A program made the position numbers and the translations under genes. This document shows positions 45,180-55,421 of a stretch of DNA of 64,000 nt, piece after piece. The stretch covers positions 1,798,001 through 1,862,000 of the forward strand of contig NZ_CP117435.1 in assembly GCF_030687495.1 (NCBI RefSeq). Direction: 5' to 3'. The stretch's first letter is position 1. The number at the start of each line of letters is the position of its first letter. The notes beneath the pieces are model-generated. The model made no database searches and was not told the DNA's origin. It worked only from the letters and a program-made list of their open reading frames with translations. The DNA is from Pseudomonas sp. FP453. GTDB lineage: Bacteria > Pseudomonadota > Gammaproteobacteria > Pseudomonadales > Pseudomonadaceae.

Positions 45180-46679
45180 ATGAATAGCGCGCTTAAAAAC
45201 GTAGCGGCGAACTTTTTGGGGCAGGGGTGGGCTGCCTTGATGGGGATCTGTTTCGTCCCCCTGTATCTCAAGTTTATTGGCGTTGAAGGTTACGGTTTAG
45301 TTGGTTTCTTTGTAATTCTTTCTGCCGCTATGACTATGCTTGACGGAGGCTTTGGGGCTGTTGCGACCAAAGAAGCCTCGGTTTACGACGCCGCGTCGCC
45401 AGCGGACAAGCTAAAGGTTGTTTTGCTGTTAAGAAGCGTCGAGTGGATATTTTGGTGTGTTGCGCTTACGGCGGGCACAATCGTTATATTTTTGGCTCCG
45501 GTGATTTCTTCTTACTGGCTTGATGTGACTCCCAGCAAGCTGGAGTCGGTTACTCTATCGTTAAGAGTAATGGGCGTGGCGCTGGTTCTTCAGTTTCCTA
45601 TCGCATTTTATTACGGGGCCCTGACCGGGCTTCAAAAGCAAGTTGAGTTGAATGTTGCAACCTCTGTTTTTGCAACGCTGCGCTCGGTGGGCGCCGTGTT
45701 GGTGTTATGGCTTGTTTCGCCGACGGTTGAATGGTTTTTTATATGGCAGTGCGTGATCAATGTTCTGACTGTTTTTATTTTGCGTATTCAGTTGGTGCGG
45801 GAGTTAGGCGGCTGGAAGAAGTCCCCATCATTTTCGGTTGAAGCGCTTCGCCGCCTTCGTGGCTTTGCAATCGGTGTCGGCGTAACCAATGCGCTCACGT
45901 TTTTATTGATGCAGGCCGATAAAATCGTGTTGTCAAAGACGCTGTCATTGACGGATTTTGGTTATTACATGCTGGCTTGGACGTTGGGTACGATAGCGTT
46001 CAGGCTTATATCACCCGTGTTTAATGCCTATTACCCTAGAATTGTCGCAGCCGTAGCATCTGAAAATACCCAAGAGGCTTTCAGCTCTTATATCAGGGCC
46101 AGTCAGATATTGTCGATGTTGGTCATTCCGTTTTCCGTGTGGATTGCGTTGTATAGCCACCCGCTGCTTACATTCTGGACGAGAGACTCGAATATCGCCG
46201 CAGCGGCGAGTGGTCCTCTTGTGATACTGGTAATTGGTACCATGCTTCATTCCTTTATGCATATGCCTTATGCGTTGCAATTGGCCCATGGTTGGACCCG
46301 GTTTAGTGTTTGGCAAAATTTCATTGCCGCAATTCTCGTGGTGCCTGTGACCTATTACCTGGCAAGTACCTATGGCCTGACGGGGAGTGCCTGGCCCTGG
46401 CTGTTGCTGAATATAGGATTTGTTGTGTTGTGTCCGCCGATTGTATTTAGAAAACTGAATATCAAGCCCGCCAAGGTCTGGTATTTCGAGGCTATCGTTA
46501 TTCCGCTGGCTATTTCAGTTTCTACGTTGTGGTTTTTCAAAGTGATCTATGATGTTCTAAGTGTGGGTAACCTCGTGGTGATGTTCTTGTCGCTAGGGGT
46601 GAGCTATTTTCTTGTGGCGCTCCGGTTGTTCGTTTTTCGTTTTGATCTCCGGAGGGTTCAGTGGAGAAATGCACTGTAA
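45180..46679 (+). CDS. wzx: O-unit flippase (Wzx-like)
   Basis: 499 residues with 12-14 membrane helices, polysaccharide-transport (MOP/MATE-like) family. The N-terminus NVAANFLGQGWAALMGICFV and PLYLKFIGVEGYGLVGFF is the family pattern, and MQADKIVLSKTLSLTDFGYY is the mid-protein signature. It moves undecaprenyl-linked O-units to the periplasm for Wzy. AAGGG upstream of ATG 45180. AT-rich. Confidence 0.9.
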   Translation: MNSALKNVAANFLGQGWAALMGICFVPLYLKFIGVEGYGLVGFFVILSAAMTMLDGGFGAVATKEASVYDAASPADKLKVVLLLRSVEWIFWCVALTAGTIVIFLAPVISSYWLDVTPSKLESVTLSLRVMGVALVLQFPIAFYYGALTGLQKQVELNVATSVFATLRSVGAVLVLWLVSPTVEWFFIWQCVINVLTVFILRIQLVRELGGWKKSPSFSVEALRRLRGFAIGVGVTNALTFLLMQADKIVLSKTLSLTDFGYYMLAWTLGTIAFRLISPVFNAYYPRIVAAVASENTQEAFSSYIRASQILSMLVIPFSVWIALYSHPLLTFWTRDSNIAAAASGPLVILVIGTMLHSFMHMPYALQLAHGWTRFSVWQNFIAAILVVPVTYYLASTYGLTGSAWPWLLLNIGFVVLCPPIVFRKLNIKPAKVWYFEAIVIPLAISVSTLWFFKVIYDVLSVGNLVVMFLSLGVSYFLVALRLFVFRFDLRRVQWRNAL

Positions 46680-46686
46680 TTTTCCA

Positions 46687-46815
46687 ATGAGACCTCTGAG
46701 GCTGGCGCAGCTTTGGCACCATTTGTTCAAGTTGGCAGTGGCGTTGGGTGTGATGCGGTACAGGCTCGATTTTTTGATCGGTTGGGACTTAACCTTCTCT
46801 CGAGTAAAAAAATAA
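46687..46815 (+). CDS. Short ORF between wzx and a glycosyltransferase
   Basis: 42 residues, starts MRPLRLAQLWHHLFKLAV, basic with an amphipathic helix. No Shine-Dalgarno is clear. Its TAA ends one base before the ATG of the next gene, the same arrangement as the short ORF before wzy. Could be a coupling ORF, a gene remnant or chance. Confidence 0.25.
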   Translation: MRPLRLAQLWHHLFKLAVALGVMRYRLDFLIGWDLTFSRVKK

Positions 46816-46816
46816 T

Positions 46817-47917
46817 ATGCGCGTTGCTTTCGATTACCAAATATTCGCCCTGCAAAATTACGGTGGCATTTCTCGTTATTTTTGCCGCATCGCCGAGCAG
46901 ATGGCCCAGGCCGGTACCGATGTAGGTGTTTTCTCGCCTTTCTACCGCAATGTGTACTTGAATGAGTTGCCTGAGGGAATCGTTCATGGACGCTGGATAG
47001 AAAAGTATCCGCGCTATACCGCGAGGCTCATGCTTGGCTACAACCGTCTTCAAGGGCGAGTGGCGATGAATCGTTGGCGGCCTCAGGTGGTGCACGAAAC
47101 CTATTACGCCCGTTCCGGTACGGCCCCCAAGGGGTGTCCAACCGTTCTGACGGTCTACGATATGATCCACGAGCTGTACCCTGAGAGCTTCTCTTCGGAG
47201 GACAAGACATCCCTGCTCAAGCGCCGCGCAGTAGAGCGTGCAGACCACGTTATTTGCATTTCGGAGAGCACGCGGCAAGACCTCATGAGGCTGTTCGACG
47301 TCCCCGAAAGCAAGTTGTCGGTTGTTCATTTGGGTTTTGAACAATTCAAGCCGGTCACCCTAAAAAAACCGAGCCAGTTGCCCAGACCCTATCTGTTGTA
47401 TGTAGGGGCACGCTTTGCCTACAAGAACTTCGCCGGGCTGCTTCGTGCCGTGGCGAACTCAACACGGTTAAAGTCAGACTTTGACATTGTCGCGTTTGGC
47501 GGCGGCGGGTTCTCCGAAAACGAACAGGAGTTGGTACAACGTCTTGGTTTTGCTCCCGGGCAGGTGCGGCAGATGGGGGGCGACGATGCTTTGCTGGGTG
47601 AGCTCTACGAGGGCGCCAAAGCCTTTGTCTATCCCTCTATCTATGAGGGCTTCGGACTTCCTCCACTGGAGGCGATGGCGCATTCCTGCCCTGTAATCAG
47701 TAGTGGCACCAGTTCAATGCCTGAAATCATTGGCACCGCAGGTGTTTTTTTCGATCCCGTTAATGATGATGAAATGGCTGGAGCGATAGAAAGAGTGGTT
47801 TACTCTGACAGCGAAATTGCGAGATTGGTCGGGCTCGGGCATGAGCGCTTAAACCAATTCTCCTGGCAGCGCTGTAGCCAAGAAACACTATCGATCTACA
47901 ATTCATTGCAAAGGTAA
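46817..47917 (+). CDS. Family 4 glycosyltransferase (mannosyltransferase-like)
   Basis: 366 residues, GT-B. The N-terminus FDYQIFALQNYGGISRYFCR is the pattern of WbaZ/WbdA-type mannosyltransferases that use GDP-sugars. The C-terminal domain has LYVGARFAYKNFAGLLRAV and EX7E in YEGFGLPPLEAMAHSCPVIS. GDP-mannose or a derivative is a reasonable donor since the next genes make GDP-sugars. From here on GC content rises again. Confidence 0.83.
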   Translation: MRVAFDYQIFALQNYGGISRYFCRIAEQMAQAGTDVGVFSPFYRNVYLNELPEGIVHGRWIEKYPRYTARLMLGYNRLQGRVAMNRWRPQVVHETYYARSGTAPKGCPTVLTVYDMIHELYPESFSSEDKTSLLKRRAVERADHVICISESTRQDLMRLFDVPESKLSVVHLGFEQFKPVTLKKPSQLPRPYLLYVGARFAYKNFAGLLRAVANSTRLKSDFDIVAFGGGGFSENEQELVQRLGFAPGQVRQMGGDDALLGELYEGAKAFVYPSIYEGFGLPPLEAMAHSCPVISSGTSSMPEIIGTAGVFFDPVNDDEMAGAIERVVYSDSEIARLVGLGHERLNQFSWQRCSQETLSIYNSLQR

Positions 47918-47921
47918 TACT

Positions 47922-48881
47922 TTGGACTATTCAGAAAAAACCGCCCTGATTTGCGGTGTGAGTGGCCAGGATGGTGCTTATCTCGCAAAGCTGTTGCTGA
48001 GTAAGGGCTATACCGTTTGGGGGACATCCCGGGATGCGCAGGGCTCTTCATTCGCCAATTTGAAGCGATTGGACGTTTTTCCCAGGGTGAAGTTGCTGTC
48101 GATGGTGCCCGAAGATTTTCGCAGTGTGTTCATGGCGCTCAAGCGTAGCCAGCCTGATGAAGTCTATTTTCTGGCCGGGCAGTCGTCAGTCGGACTGTCG
48201 TTCGAGCAGCCTGCTGAAACAATTCAAAGTATTACCTTGGGAACCCTGAACATGCTTGAGGCATGCCGGATGACCGAACGTCCGATTCGCTTCTATCAAG
48301 CTGGTTCCAGCGAATGTTTTGGTGATACCAACGGCGAGCCCGCCATCGAGAGTACCGCCTTTCATCCTCGTAGCCCTTATGCCGTGGCTAAGTCCTCGGC
48401 GTTCTGGCTGGTCGATAACTATCGCGAGGCTTATAATCTTTTTGCGTGTACTGGCATCTTGTTTAATCACGAATCGCCTTTACGCCCCTCCAGATTTGTA
48501 ACACAAAAAATCGTAACTACAGCCAAACGAATTGCACAGGGCTCCACGGAGCGGTTGACGCTTGGGCGTCTGGATATCGCACGCGATTGGGGGGCTGCCT
48601 CAGAATACGTTGATGCAATGTGGAGGATGCTTCAGTGTGAGGAACCCGGTGATTTCGTGATCGCAACGGGTCAAACCCACACGCTGGAAACCTTTGTTGC
48701 TGAAGCATTCACGCAATTGGGCCTCGACTGGCAAGCTCATGTCGATCAATCGACGGAGTTCTTCCGACCCACTGATCTACTGATCAGTCGAGCTTGTCCG
48801 GCAAAGGCGGAACAGGTTCTGGGGTGGAAAGCCCAATCGACAATGCCTGATGTCATTACCAGCATGCTAAATGCGATTTAA
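47922..48881 (+). CDS. GDP-mannose 4,6-dehydratase-like SDR (second copy)
   Basis: 319 residues, start TTG 47922. Cofactor loop CGVSGQDGAYLAKLLLSKGY. The catalytic set is intact: Ser-Glu in AGSSECFGDT and Tyr/Lys in SPYAVAKSSAFW. It parallels the next gene (gmd) but is 55 residues shorter and has a changed second segment (TSRDAQGSSFANLKRLDV in place of [15 protein letters not shown]), so it is an old paralogue. It could be a dehydratase for another branch or a 4-keto reductase giving GDP-rhamnose or a similar 6-deoxyhexose. Confidence 0.75.
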   Translation: MDYSEKTALICGVSGQDGAYLAKLLLSKGYTVWGTSRDAQGSSFANLKRLDVFPRVKLLSMVPEDFRSVFMALKRSQPDEVYFLAGQSSVGLSFEQPAETIQSITLGTLNMLEACRMTERPIRFYQAGSSECFGDTNGEPAIESTAFHPRSPYAVAKSSAFWLVDNYREAYNLFACTGILFNHESPLRPSRFVTQKIVTTAKRIAQGSTERLTLGRLDIARDWGAASEYVDAMWRMLQCEEPGDFVIATGQTHTLETFVAEAFTQLGLDWQAHVDQSTEFFRPTDLLISRACPAKAEQVLGWKAQSTMPDVITSMLNAI

Positions 48882-48911
48882 CAGTCACTCTAAGAATTTT
48901 AGGACCTAAAC

Positions 48912-50036
48912 ATGACCCTGAAAAAAGCGCTAATTACCGGGATCACCGGCCAGGACGGCTCTTATTTGGCCGAACTGCTGTTGGAAAAGGGCTACGAAGT
49001 TCACGGCATCAAACGACGCGCGTCGTCGTTTAATACGCAACGTGTGGATCACATTTATCAGGATCCGCATGTAGATAATCAACGGTTCATCTTGCATTAC
49101 GGCGACCTTACCGACTCGTCGAACCTGACCCGTATCATTCAGGAAGTTCAACCTGACGAGGTCTACAACCTCGGTGCGCAATCTCACGTCGCCGTAAGCT
49201 TTGAATCTCCGGAATACACAGCTGACGTCGATGCAATGGGCACCCTGCGAATTCTTGAGGCCATCCGTCTGCTCGGGCTGGAGAAAAAGACCCGTTTCTA
49301 CCAAGCCTCCACCTCTGAACTGTACGGCCTGGTGCAGGAAACGCCGCAGAAAGAAACCACGCCGTTCTATCCGCGCTCGCCCTACGCTGTTGCAAAACTC
49401 TACGCGTACTGGATTGTCGTCAACTACCGCGAAGCGTATGGCATGCATGCCTGTAACGGGATCCTCTTCAACCACGAGTCGCCGCGCCGAGGCGAGACGT
49501 TTGTGACCCGCAAAATCACCCGCGGCCTGGCAAATATTGCCCAGGGACTTGAGCAGTGCCTCTACATGGGCAACATGGATGCGCTGCGGGATTGGGGCCA
49601 TGCCAAAGACTACGTCCGTATGCAGTGGATGATGTTGCAACAAGAGGTTGCTGAAGACTTTGTCATTGCAACGGGCGTCCAGTATTCGGTGCGTGAGTTC
49701 ATTTGCTGGTCTGCCGCTGAGCTTGGCCTGACCTTGCGCTTCGAAGGTACGGGTGTAGACGAGCGTGGCATTATCGACTCCATTGTTGGAGATAAGGCAC
49801 CGGCGCTCAAAGTTGGCGATACGCTGGTGCGTATTGACCCACGCTACTTCCGCCCGGCCGAAGTTGAAACATTGCTCGGCGATCCTACCAAGGCCAAGAC
49901 AAAGTTAGGCTGGGTGCCGGAAATCACTGCCCAGGAGATGTGCGCTGAAATGGTTCGCGAAGACTTGAAAGTCGCCCAGCGTCACGCATTGTTGAAGAAC
50001 CACGGTTACGATTTGCCGGTGTCGCTGGAGAACTAA
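48912..50036 (+). CDS. gmd: GDP-mannose 4,6-dehydratase
   Basis: 374 residues. [20 protein letters not shown] cofactor loop, [23 protein letters not shown]/tetramer segment, catalytic Thr-Glu in [10 protein letters not shown] and Tyr/Lys in [12 protein letters not shown], and [20 protein letters not shown]. It makes GDP-4-keto-6-deoxymannose, the precursor of GDP-fucose. AGGA 7 bases before the ATG; fcl begins 2 bases after its stop. Confidence 0.95.
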   Translation: MTLKKALITGITGQDGSYLAELLLEKGYEVHGIKRRASSFNTQRVDHIYQDPHVDNQRFILHYGDLTDSSNLTRIIQEVQPDEVYNLGAQSHVAVSFESPEYTADVDAMGTLRILEAIRLLGLEKKTRFYQASTSELYGLVQETPQKETTPFYPRSPYAVAKLYAYWIVVNYREAYGMHACNGILFNHESPRRGETFVTRKITRGLANIAQGLEQCLYMGNMDALRDWGHAKDYVRMQWMMLQQEVAEDFVIATGVQYSVREFICWSAAELGLTLRFEGTGVDERGIIDSIVGDKAPALKVGDTLVRIDPRYFRPAEVETLLGDPTKAKTKLGWVPEITAQEMCAEMVREDLKVAQRHALLKNHGYDLPVSLEN

Positions 50037-50037
50037 C

Positions 50038-51015
50038 ATGTCACGTCAATTGAGCGAATGTGTTTTTGTTGCCGGCCACAAGGGGATGGTGGGTTCGGCC
50101 ATCGTCCGGCGCCTGCGAACGTTGGGTTATACCAATATTGTGACCCGCGACAGGGCTCAATTGAATTTGCTTGATCAGCGCGCGGTAGCGGATTTTTTTG
50201 CCGGGAACAAGATCGAGCAAGTCTATATGGCCGCGGCAAAGGTGGGTGGCATTCATGCGAACAACACCTACCCGGCCGAGTTCATCTACGAAAACCTGAC
50301 GATGCAGGCGAATATCGTCCATGCGGCGCACCAGCATGACGTGCAGAAAATGCTGTTTCTTGGCTCCTCATGCATTTACCCCATCAAGGTCCAGCAGCCA
50401 ATGGCTGAAGAGGCTCTGCTGACAGGGGTGCTCGAGCCAACCAATGAGCCTTATGCGATTGCGAAGATCGCCGGGATCAAGCTGTGCGAGAGTTACAACC
50501 GTCAATATGGACGTGATTATCGCAGTGCCATGCCCACCAATCTGTATGGTCCGAACGATAACTTCCACCCGCAAAACTCTCACGTGATACCGGCTCTGCT
50601 GCGTCGGTTCCACGATGCTGTCGAGCAGGGCGTTGAAGAGGTAGTGATTTGGGGCAGCGGTTCGCCAAAGCGCGAGTTCCTGCATGTTGATGACATGGCC
50701 AGTGCATCCGTTCATATCATGGAGTTGGATCAAGCGCAGTACGGCGCCTGCACCCAACCGATGCTCTCTCATATCAACGTTGGTACGGGGCAGGACTGCA
50801 CTATTCGAGAGTTGGCCGAAACCATCGCCAAGGTCACTGGGTTCAAGGGTCGCCTGAGCTTTGACGCCACCAAGCCGGACGGCCCGCCAAGGAAGCTGAT
50901 GGATGTTTCGCGTCTTGGGCGATTGGGATGGCACGCAACTGTAAGTCTCGAAGACGGGCTGCGAGACGCCTACGCCTGGTTCTCCGAGAACGCCTTGCAT
51001 GCTCGTTCACGCTAG
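50038..51015 (+). CDS. fcl: GDP-L-fucose synthase
   Basis: 325 residues. [16 protein letters not shown] loop, catalytic Ser-Cys in FLGSSCIYP, Tyr/Lys in [18 protein letters not shown], and the [19 protein letters not shown] substrate helix. It epimerises and reduces the Gmd product to GDP-L-fucose. Coupled to gmd; GGAG 8 bases upstream inside the gmd end. Confidence 0.95.
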   Translation: MSRQLSECVFVAGHKGMVGSAIVRRLRTLGYTNIVTRDRAQLNLLDQRAVADFFAGNKIEQVYMAAAKVGGIHANNTYPAEFIYENLTMQANIVHAAHQHDVQKMLFLGSSCIYPIKVQQPMAEEALLTGVLEPTNEPYAIAKIAGIKLCESYNRQYGRDYRSAMPTNLYGPNDNFHPQNSHVIPALLRRFHDAVEQGVEEVVIWGSGSPKREFLHVDDMASASVHIMELDQAQYGACTQPMLSHINVGTGQDCTIRELAETIAKVTGFKGRLSFDATKPDGPPRKLMDVSRLGRLGWHATVSLEDGLRDAYAWFSENALHARSR

Positions 51016-51150
51016 GCTGAAAACTGACCGTGACGGTCTTTTTCAGGGCTCGGTTCAACCACTTCGTTGTGGGTGTTAACGGTTGTCTCCCGCGCAAACT
51101 ACACTCGCGCCTGTACAGCGGCGCTGATCTCGGTCTCAAAGGATGATTGA

Positions 51151-52566
51151 ATGTTTCTTCCAGTAATCATGGCCGGCGGCTCGGGCACCCGGCTATGGCC
51201 ACTCTCTCGTCAACTGAACCCTAAGCAGTTCCTGCCCTTGGTGGATGCAGACCTGACGATGCTCCAGGCCACGATCAAGCGCCTTGATGGACTTGAGCAC
51301 GGCTTGCCGCGGTTGATTTGCAATGAGCATCATCGCTTTCTTGCTGCCGAGCAGCTTCGGCAACTGGGGCTGGAAGACGCGAACATCATTCTTGAGCCGG
51401 TAGGCCGGAACACGGCGCCGGCCATCGCCTTGGCGGCCCTGCAGGCGCTGAGCGAGCAGACCGATCCGATCATGCTGGTGTTGGCTGCCGACCACTTGAT
51501 TCAAGACGTCCAGGCCTTCCAGGAGAGTATTACGGCGGCCCTTTTGCTTGCAGAGTCGGGCAAATTGGTCACGTTTGCCATTACCCCCACCAGCCCTGAG
51601 ACGGGCTATGGCTACCTTCAGTTGGGTGCTCCTGTTGGGGCCGGTGGGTTCAAGGTCAGCCGATTCGTCGAAAAACCCGACTTGAACACCGCGAAATCCT
51701 ACTTGTCCCAAGGTGGCTACTTTTGGAACAGCGGTATGTTTATGTTTCGCGCCAGTCGCTATATCCAGGAACTTGAAAAGTTTCACCCGGAAATCGTGTC
51801 GGTATGCCGTGGTGCCTTGGCCGGGGGCCAGCAGGATATGCATTTTACCCGGGTTGACGGCACCCTCTTTGCGACGAGCCCGGACGTGTCAATTGACTAT
51901 GCCGTCATGGAGAAAACGGCGGATGCCGTGATGGTTCCGTTGAACGCAGGCTGGAGCGACATCGGCTCGTGGTCGGCGCTCTGGGAGGCCGGTGAAAAAA
52001 ACGCGCAAGGCAACCTGTTCAAGGGGGATGGGCTGTCGGAAAACACTACCGGCAGCTACGTTCACGCGACCCATCGGCTGGTCACTACGGTGGGCGTGCA
52101 AGACCTGATTATTGTGGAGACCAAGGACGCTGTCCTGGTGGCGCACAAAGACCAGGTTCAGGAAGTCAAAAAGATTGTCGATCAACTCAAGGCGGGTGGC
52201 CGTCAAGAGCAGGTCAACCACCGCGAGGTCTATCGTCCTTGGGGTGTGTACGATTCCATCGATAGTGGCGAGCGTTATCAGGTCAAGAGGATTACAGTCA
52301 AACCGGGTGAAAAGCTTTCGGTGCAAATGCACCATCACCGCGCAGAGCATTGGGTTGTCGTGAGTGGCACTGCTCGTGTCACCAACGGGGAGAAAACCTA
52401 TCTCGTCACGGAAAACCAATCCACGTTTATCCCCATCGGCCAGGTCCATGCACTTGAGAATCCGGGGATGATCCCCCTGGAACTGATTGAGGTTCAATCA
52501 GGGTCTTATTTGGGCGAGGATGATATTGTGCGGTTTGAAGATATTTACGGTCGCGTAAAGGGTTGA
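51151..52566 (+). CDS. manC: Mannose-1-phosphate guanylyltransferase/mannose-6-phosphate isomerase
   Basis: 471 residues. N-terminal nucleotidyltransferase ([24 protein letters not shown] at about 172-177) and C-terminal cupin isomerase ([20 protein letters not shown] at about 383-402). It supplies GDP-mannose for gmd and for mannosyl transfer. A 135-base spacer before it could hold a separate promoter; AAGGA precedes the ATG. Confidence 0.95.
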   Translation: MFLPVIMAGGSGTRLWPLSRQLNPKQFLPLVDADLTMLQATIKRLDGLEHGLPRLICNEHHRFLAAEQLRQLGLEDANIILEPVGRNTAPAIALAALQALSEQTDPIMLVLAADHLIQDVQAFQESITAALLLAESGKLVTFAITPTSPETGYGYLQLGAPVGAGGFKVSRFVEKPDLNTAKSYLSQGGYFWNSGMFMFRASRYIQELEKFHPEIVSVCRGALAGGQQDMHFTRVDGTLFATSPDVSIDYAVMEKTADAVMVPLNAGWSDIGSWSALWEAGEKNAQGNLFKGDGLSENTTGSYVHATHRLVTTVGVQDLIIVETKDAVLVAHKDQVQEVKKIVDQLKAGGRQEQVNHREVYRPWGVYDSIDSGERYQVKRITVKPGEKLSVQMHHHRAEHWVVVSGTARVTNGEKTYLVTENQSTFIPIGQVHALENPGMIPLELIEVQSGSYLGEDDIVRFEDIYGRVKG

Positions 52567-52570
52567 CGTA

Positions 52571-53338
52571 TTGAAGATCTCGATTATCACGGTTTCATAC
52601 AATAGTGAAAAAACGATAAGAGACACTATTGAATCTGTGTTGGCTCAAACCTATTCGGATATTGAATACATCATCGTAGACGGTGGATCCAAAGATAATA
52701 CGATGGGTGTGGTCGCGGAGTATGCGGCGTCTATCGCGACCATCGTGAGCGAACCGGATCGCGGTATATACGACGCGATGAACAAAGGTATTGCGCTGGC
52801 CACCGGCGATGTCATCGGTATTCTCAACTCCGACGATTTCTACGAGAGCCCGTCGTCGTTGGAGAGCGTCGCCGCAGCGTTTCGGCTAAAGCCAGACGAT
52901 GCGTTGATCTTCGGCGATGTCGTCTTCGTCAACCCTGATGACCTGCATCGGGTGACACGGGTCTACCGCGCCGCTCATTTCAAGGCTTGGAAACTTCGGT
53001 TTGGATGGATGCCTCCCCATCCCGGAACGTTTATAAGAAGGCAAGCCTACAAGGACGTCGGTGATTATTCCTTGTTGTACACGATATCTGCGGACTATGA
53101 GATGTTTGTCCGCCTGTTGTTGACCAGGCACTGCCGCTTTTCGTATATCGATAAAGTATTGGTACGCATGCGTTCGGGTGGCGTCAGTACTTCAGGTGTC
53201 AAAAGCAGCTTGAAGCTCAATAGGGAAATCGTTCAGGCCTGCAAGCGAAATGGCATATATACCAATTTGTTCATGGTCCTCAGTAAAATCCCATTCAAGT
53301 TATTGGAATACCTCAAGCGCCCGGGAACGAGGAGCTGA
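52571..53338 (+). CDS. Family 2 glycosyltransferase
   Basis: 255 residues from TTG 52571 with AAAGGG 8 bases upstream. GT-A motifs ISIITVSYNSEKTIRDTIES, IIVDGGSKDNT, and the metal pair in VIGILNSDDFY. Similar in pattern to the WcaA/WcaE-like fucosyl or mannosyl transferases. Last base of its stop region is joined to the next gene start (TGATGG). Confidence 0.85.
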   Translation: MKISIITVSYNSEKTIRDTIESVLAQTYSDIEYIIVDGGSKDNTMGVVAEYAASIATIVSEPDRGIYDAMNKGIALATGDVIGILNSDDFYESPSSLESVAAAFRLKPDDALIFGDVVFVNPDDLHRVTRVYRAAHFKAWKLRFGWMPPHPGTFIRRQAYKDVGDYSLLYTISADYEMFVRLLLTRHCRFSYIDKVLVRMRSGGVSTSGVKSSLKLNREIVQACKRNGIYTNLFMVLSKIPFKLLEYLKRPGTRS

Positions 53339-54303
53339 TGGAACATATCTTCATTACCGGTGCCGGCGGCTTTTTGGGTAGAGACTTGATCCGTCGCCTG
53401 CAATCAGAGGGTCGGTATCGCCTGTCCGCCTCGGTCCGGAATGCCGAGACCCATGTCCCTGCGGGCGTGGTTGCGCATTTCACCGGCGCGATGGACGCCC
53501 GAAGCTCCTGGGCGGCGGCCCTCACCGGCGTGGACGTAGTCGTCCACTGTGCTGCCCGAGTGCACGTCATGGCCGATACCTGCGCCGACCCGCTTCAGGC
53601 TTTTCGCGAGGTCAACGTTGCCGCCACGCTGCACCTGGCTCGGCAGGCGGCAACTGCCGGAGTCCGCCGCTTTGTGTTTATCAGCTCGATCAAGGTCAAT
53701 GGCGAAGAATCCCTGGCGGGCAGGCCGTATCGGCCCGATGACGAGCCCAAGCCAATCGACGCCTACGGTCTCTCCAAATGGGAGGCTGAAAAAGGGCTCC
53801 TGCAATTGGCCGAGGAGGTCGAGATGGAGATCGTCATCATTCGCCCCGTGCTTATCTACGGCCCAGGGGTAAAAGCAAACTTTCAAAACATGATGCGTTA
53901 TTTGTGCAAGGGCATCCCTTTGCCGTTGGGCGCCATTCATAACAAACGCAGTTTTGTTGCGTTGGATAACGTAACCGATCTGATCGTCACGTGCCTGGAT
54001 CACCCGGCAGCCAGTAATCAGGTGTTTCTCGTCAGTGATGATGAGGACCTTTCTACCACTGAGCTGTTGCGCAAAATGGCGCGTGCGCTGCGCGCGCCCG
54101 CGCGTTTGGTGCCCGTTCCGGCCTGGCTTCTTACGGCTACGGCCAAGCTTTTGGGACTGTCCGGGTTTTCCCAACGGCTGTGCGGGACCTTGCAGGTCGA
54201 TATCAGCAAGACCCGTTCGTTGCTGGGATGGGCGCCTCGTGTTGGCTTGGATCAAGCACTTGACGGCACGGCACGACATTTTCTGGATCAGAATAAACGA
54301 TGA
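53338..54303 (+). CDS. UDP-sugar 4-reductase/epimerase, WbpV/WbpK-like
   Basis: 321 residues, extended SDR: FITGAGGFLGRDLIRRL, VVHCAARVHVM, catalytic FISSIKVNGE with DAYGLSKWEAE (Tyr/Lys). The set wbpV/wbpK-wbpL-wbpM, as here, makes UDP-QuiNAc or UDP-FucNAc: WbpM gives the 4-keto-6-deoxy sugar and this enzyme reduces C4. The stereochemistry cannot be read from sequence. It overlaps the next gene by ATGA. Confidence 0.82.
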   Translation: MEHIFITGAGGFLGRDLIRRLQSEGRYRLSASVRNAETHVPAGVVAHFTGAMDARSSWAAALTGVDVVVHCAARVHVMADTCADPLQAFREVNVAATLHLARQAATAGVRRFVFISSIKVNGEESLAGRPYRPDDEPKPIDAYGLSKWEAEKGLLQLAEEVEMEIVIIRPVLIYGPGVKANFQNMMRYLCKGIPLPLGAIHNKRSFVALDNVTDLIVTCLDHPAASNQVFLVSDDEDLSTTELLRKMARALRAPARLVPVPAWLLTATAKLLGLSGFSQRLCGTLQVDISKTRSLLGWAPRVGLDQALDGTARHFLDQNKR

Positions 54304-55325
54304 ATGTTCTTTGGTTACTCCCCGGCCTGGCAGGTGTTTCGCTACTGCTCACGTGGCTGCTTCGGCGCTATGCATTGTCGGCCAGCCTGATCGATACACC
54401 CAACGCTCGCAGCTCTCACTCCATCCCAACGCCCAGGGGGGGCGGGGTGGCGATTGTGCTCAGCTTCCTGGCGGCGGTCCCCGTGCTGGCCTTCGCCGGC
54501 CTTGTGCCTTGGCCCTGGGCGTGGGGCATGCTGGGCGCGGGGCTGGGCGTGGCAGTCCTGGGGTTCATGGATGACCACGGGCATATCGCAGCGCGTTGGC
54601 GGCTGCTCGGCCATTTCCTGGCGGCGGCTTGGGTGTTGTTTTTCCTTCACGGGCTGGGGCCGGTCAGGGTGTTCGGCCAGCTTCTGGACCTTGGCTGGTT
54701 TGGGAATGTCCTGGCCGTTCTCTATCTGGTCTGGCTGTTGAATCTCTATAACTTCATGGATGGCATCGACGGCATCGCAAGCGTTGAAGCGCTGTGCGCC
54801 TGCTTGGGCATGTGCGCCATCTATTGGTGGGTGGGCCAGCCACAGCTTGTGTGGACACCGCTGGTGTTCAGCATGGCGGTAGCGGGGTTTCTGTATTGGA
54901 ATTTCCCACCGGCCAGGATTTTCATGGGTGATGCTGGAAGCGGGTTTATCGGCATCATGCTGGGTGCTTTCTCATTGCAGGCCAGTGTCGTTTCCCCTCA
55001 GTTGCTCTGGGCATGGCTGATCATGCTGGGGGTGTTCATCGTCGATGCCACATTCACCTTGATACGCCGGCTGTTGCGCGGGGATAAGGTTTATGAGGCC
55101 CATCGCAGTCACGCCTACCAGTTTGCCTCGCGACAGTTTGGTCAACACCGTCCAGTCACGCTGACGGTCGCGTGCATCAATATCTTCTGGCTGTTCCCCG
55201 TGGCACTGGCAGTCGTGTTGTTGGATATCGATGGCTTTCTTGGGCTTGCTCTCGCTTATGCCCCTTTGATTTGGCTGGCAGTAAGGTTTCACGCGGGAGC
55301 GCTGGAGCACGTTGAGGCGCGCTGA
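54300..55325 (+). CDS. wbpL: Undecaprenyl-phosphate glycosyl-1-phosphate transferase WbpL-like
   Basis: 341 residues with about 11 membrane helices, MraY/WecA family. The cytoplasmic catalytic motifs are NLYNFMDGIDGIA (about 147-159) and FMGDAGSGFIG (about 207-217), and IDTPNARSSHSIPTPRGGGV is near the N-terminus. It starts O-unit synthesis by placing QuiNAc-1-P, FucNAc-1-P or GlcNAc-1-P on undecaprenyl phosphate. Overlaps the reductase gene by ATGA. Confidence 0.92.
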   Translation: MNVLWLLPGLAGVSLLLTWLLRRYALSASLIDTPNARSSHSIPTPRGGGVAIVLSFLAAVPVLAFAGLVPWPWAWGMLGAGLGVAVLGFMDDHGHIAARWRLLGHFLAAAWVLFFLHGLGPVRVFGQLLDLGWFGNVLAVLYLVWLLNLYNFMDGIDGIASVEALCACLGMCAIYWWVGQPQLVWTPLVFSMAVAGFLYWNFPPARIFMGDAGSGFIGIMLGAFSLQASVVSPQLLWAWLIMLGVFIVDATFTLIRRLLRGDKVYEAHRSHAYQFASRQFGQHRPVTLTVACINIFWLFPVALAVVLLDIDGFLGLALAYAPLIWLAVRFHAGALEHVEAR

Positions 55326-55421
55326 TCATCCTGGATGTTCAAGTGCAGACTAAAATAGTCTGATAGCGACATCATCCCTGCGGTGTCTATTGGCAGGTGA
55401 AGGTTATTTTGGAGAATGAAG

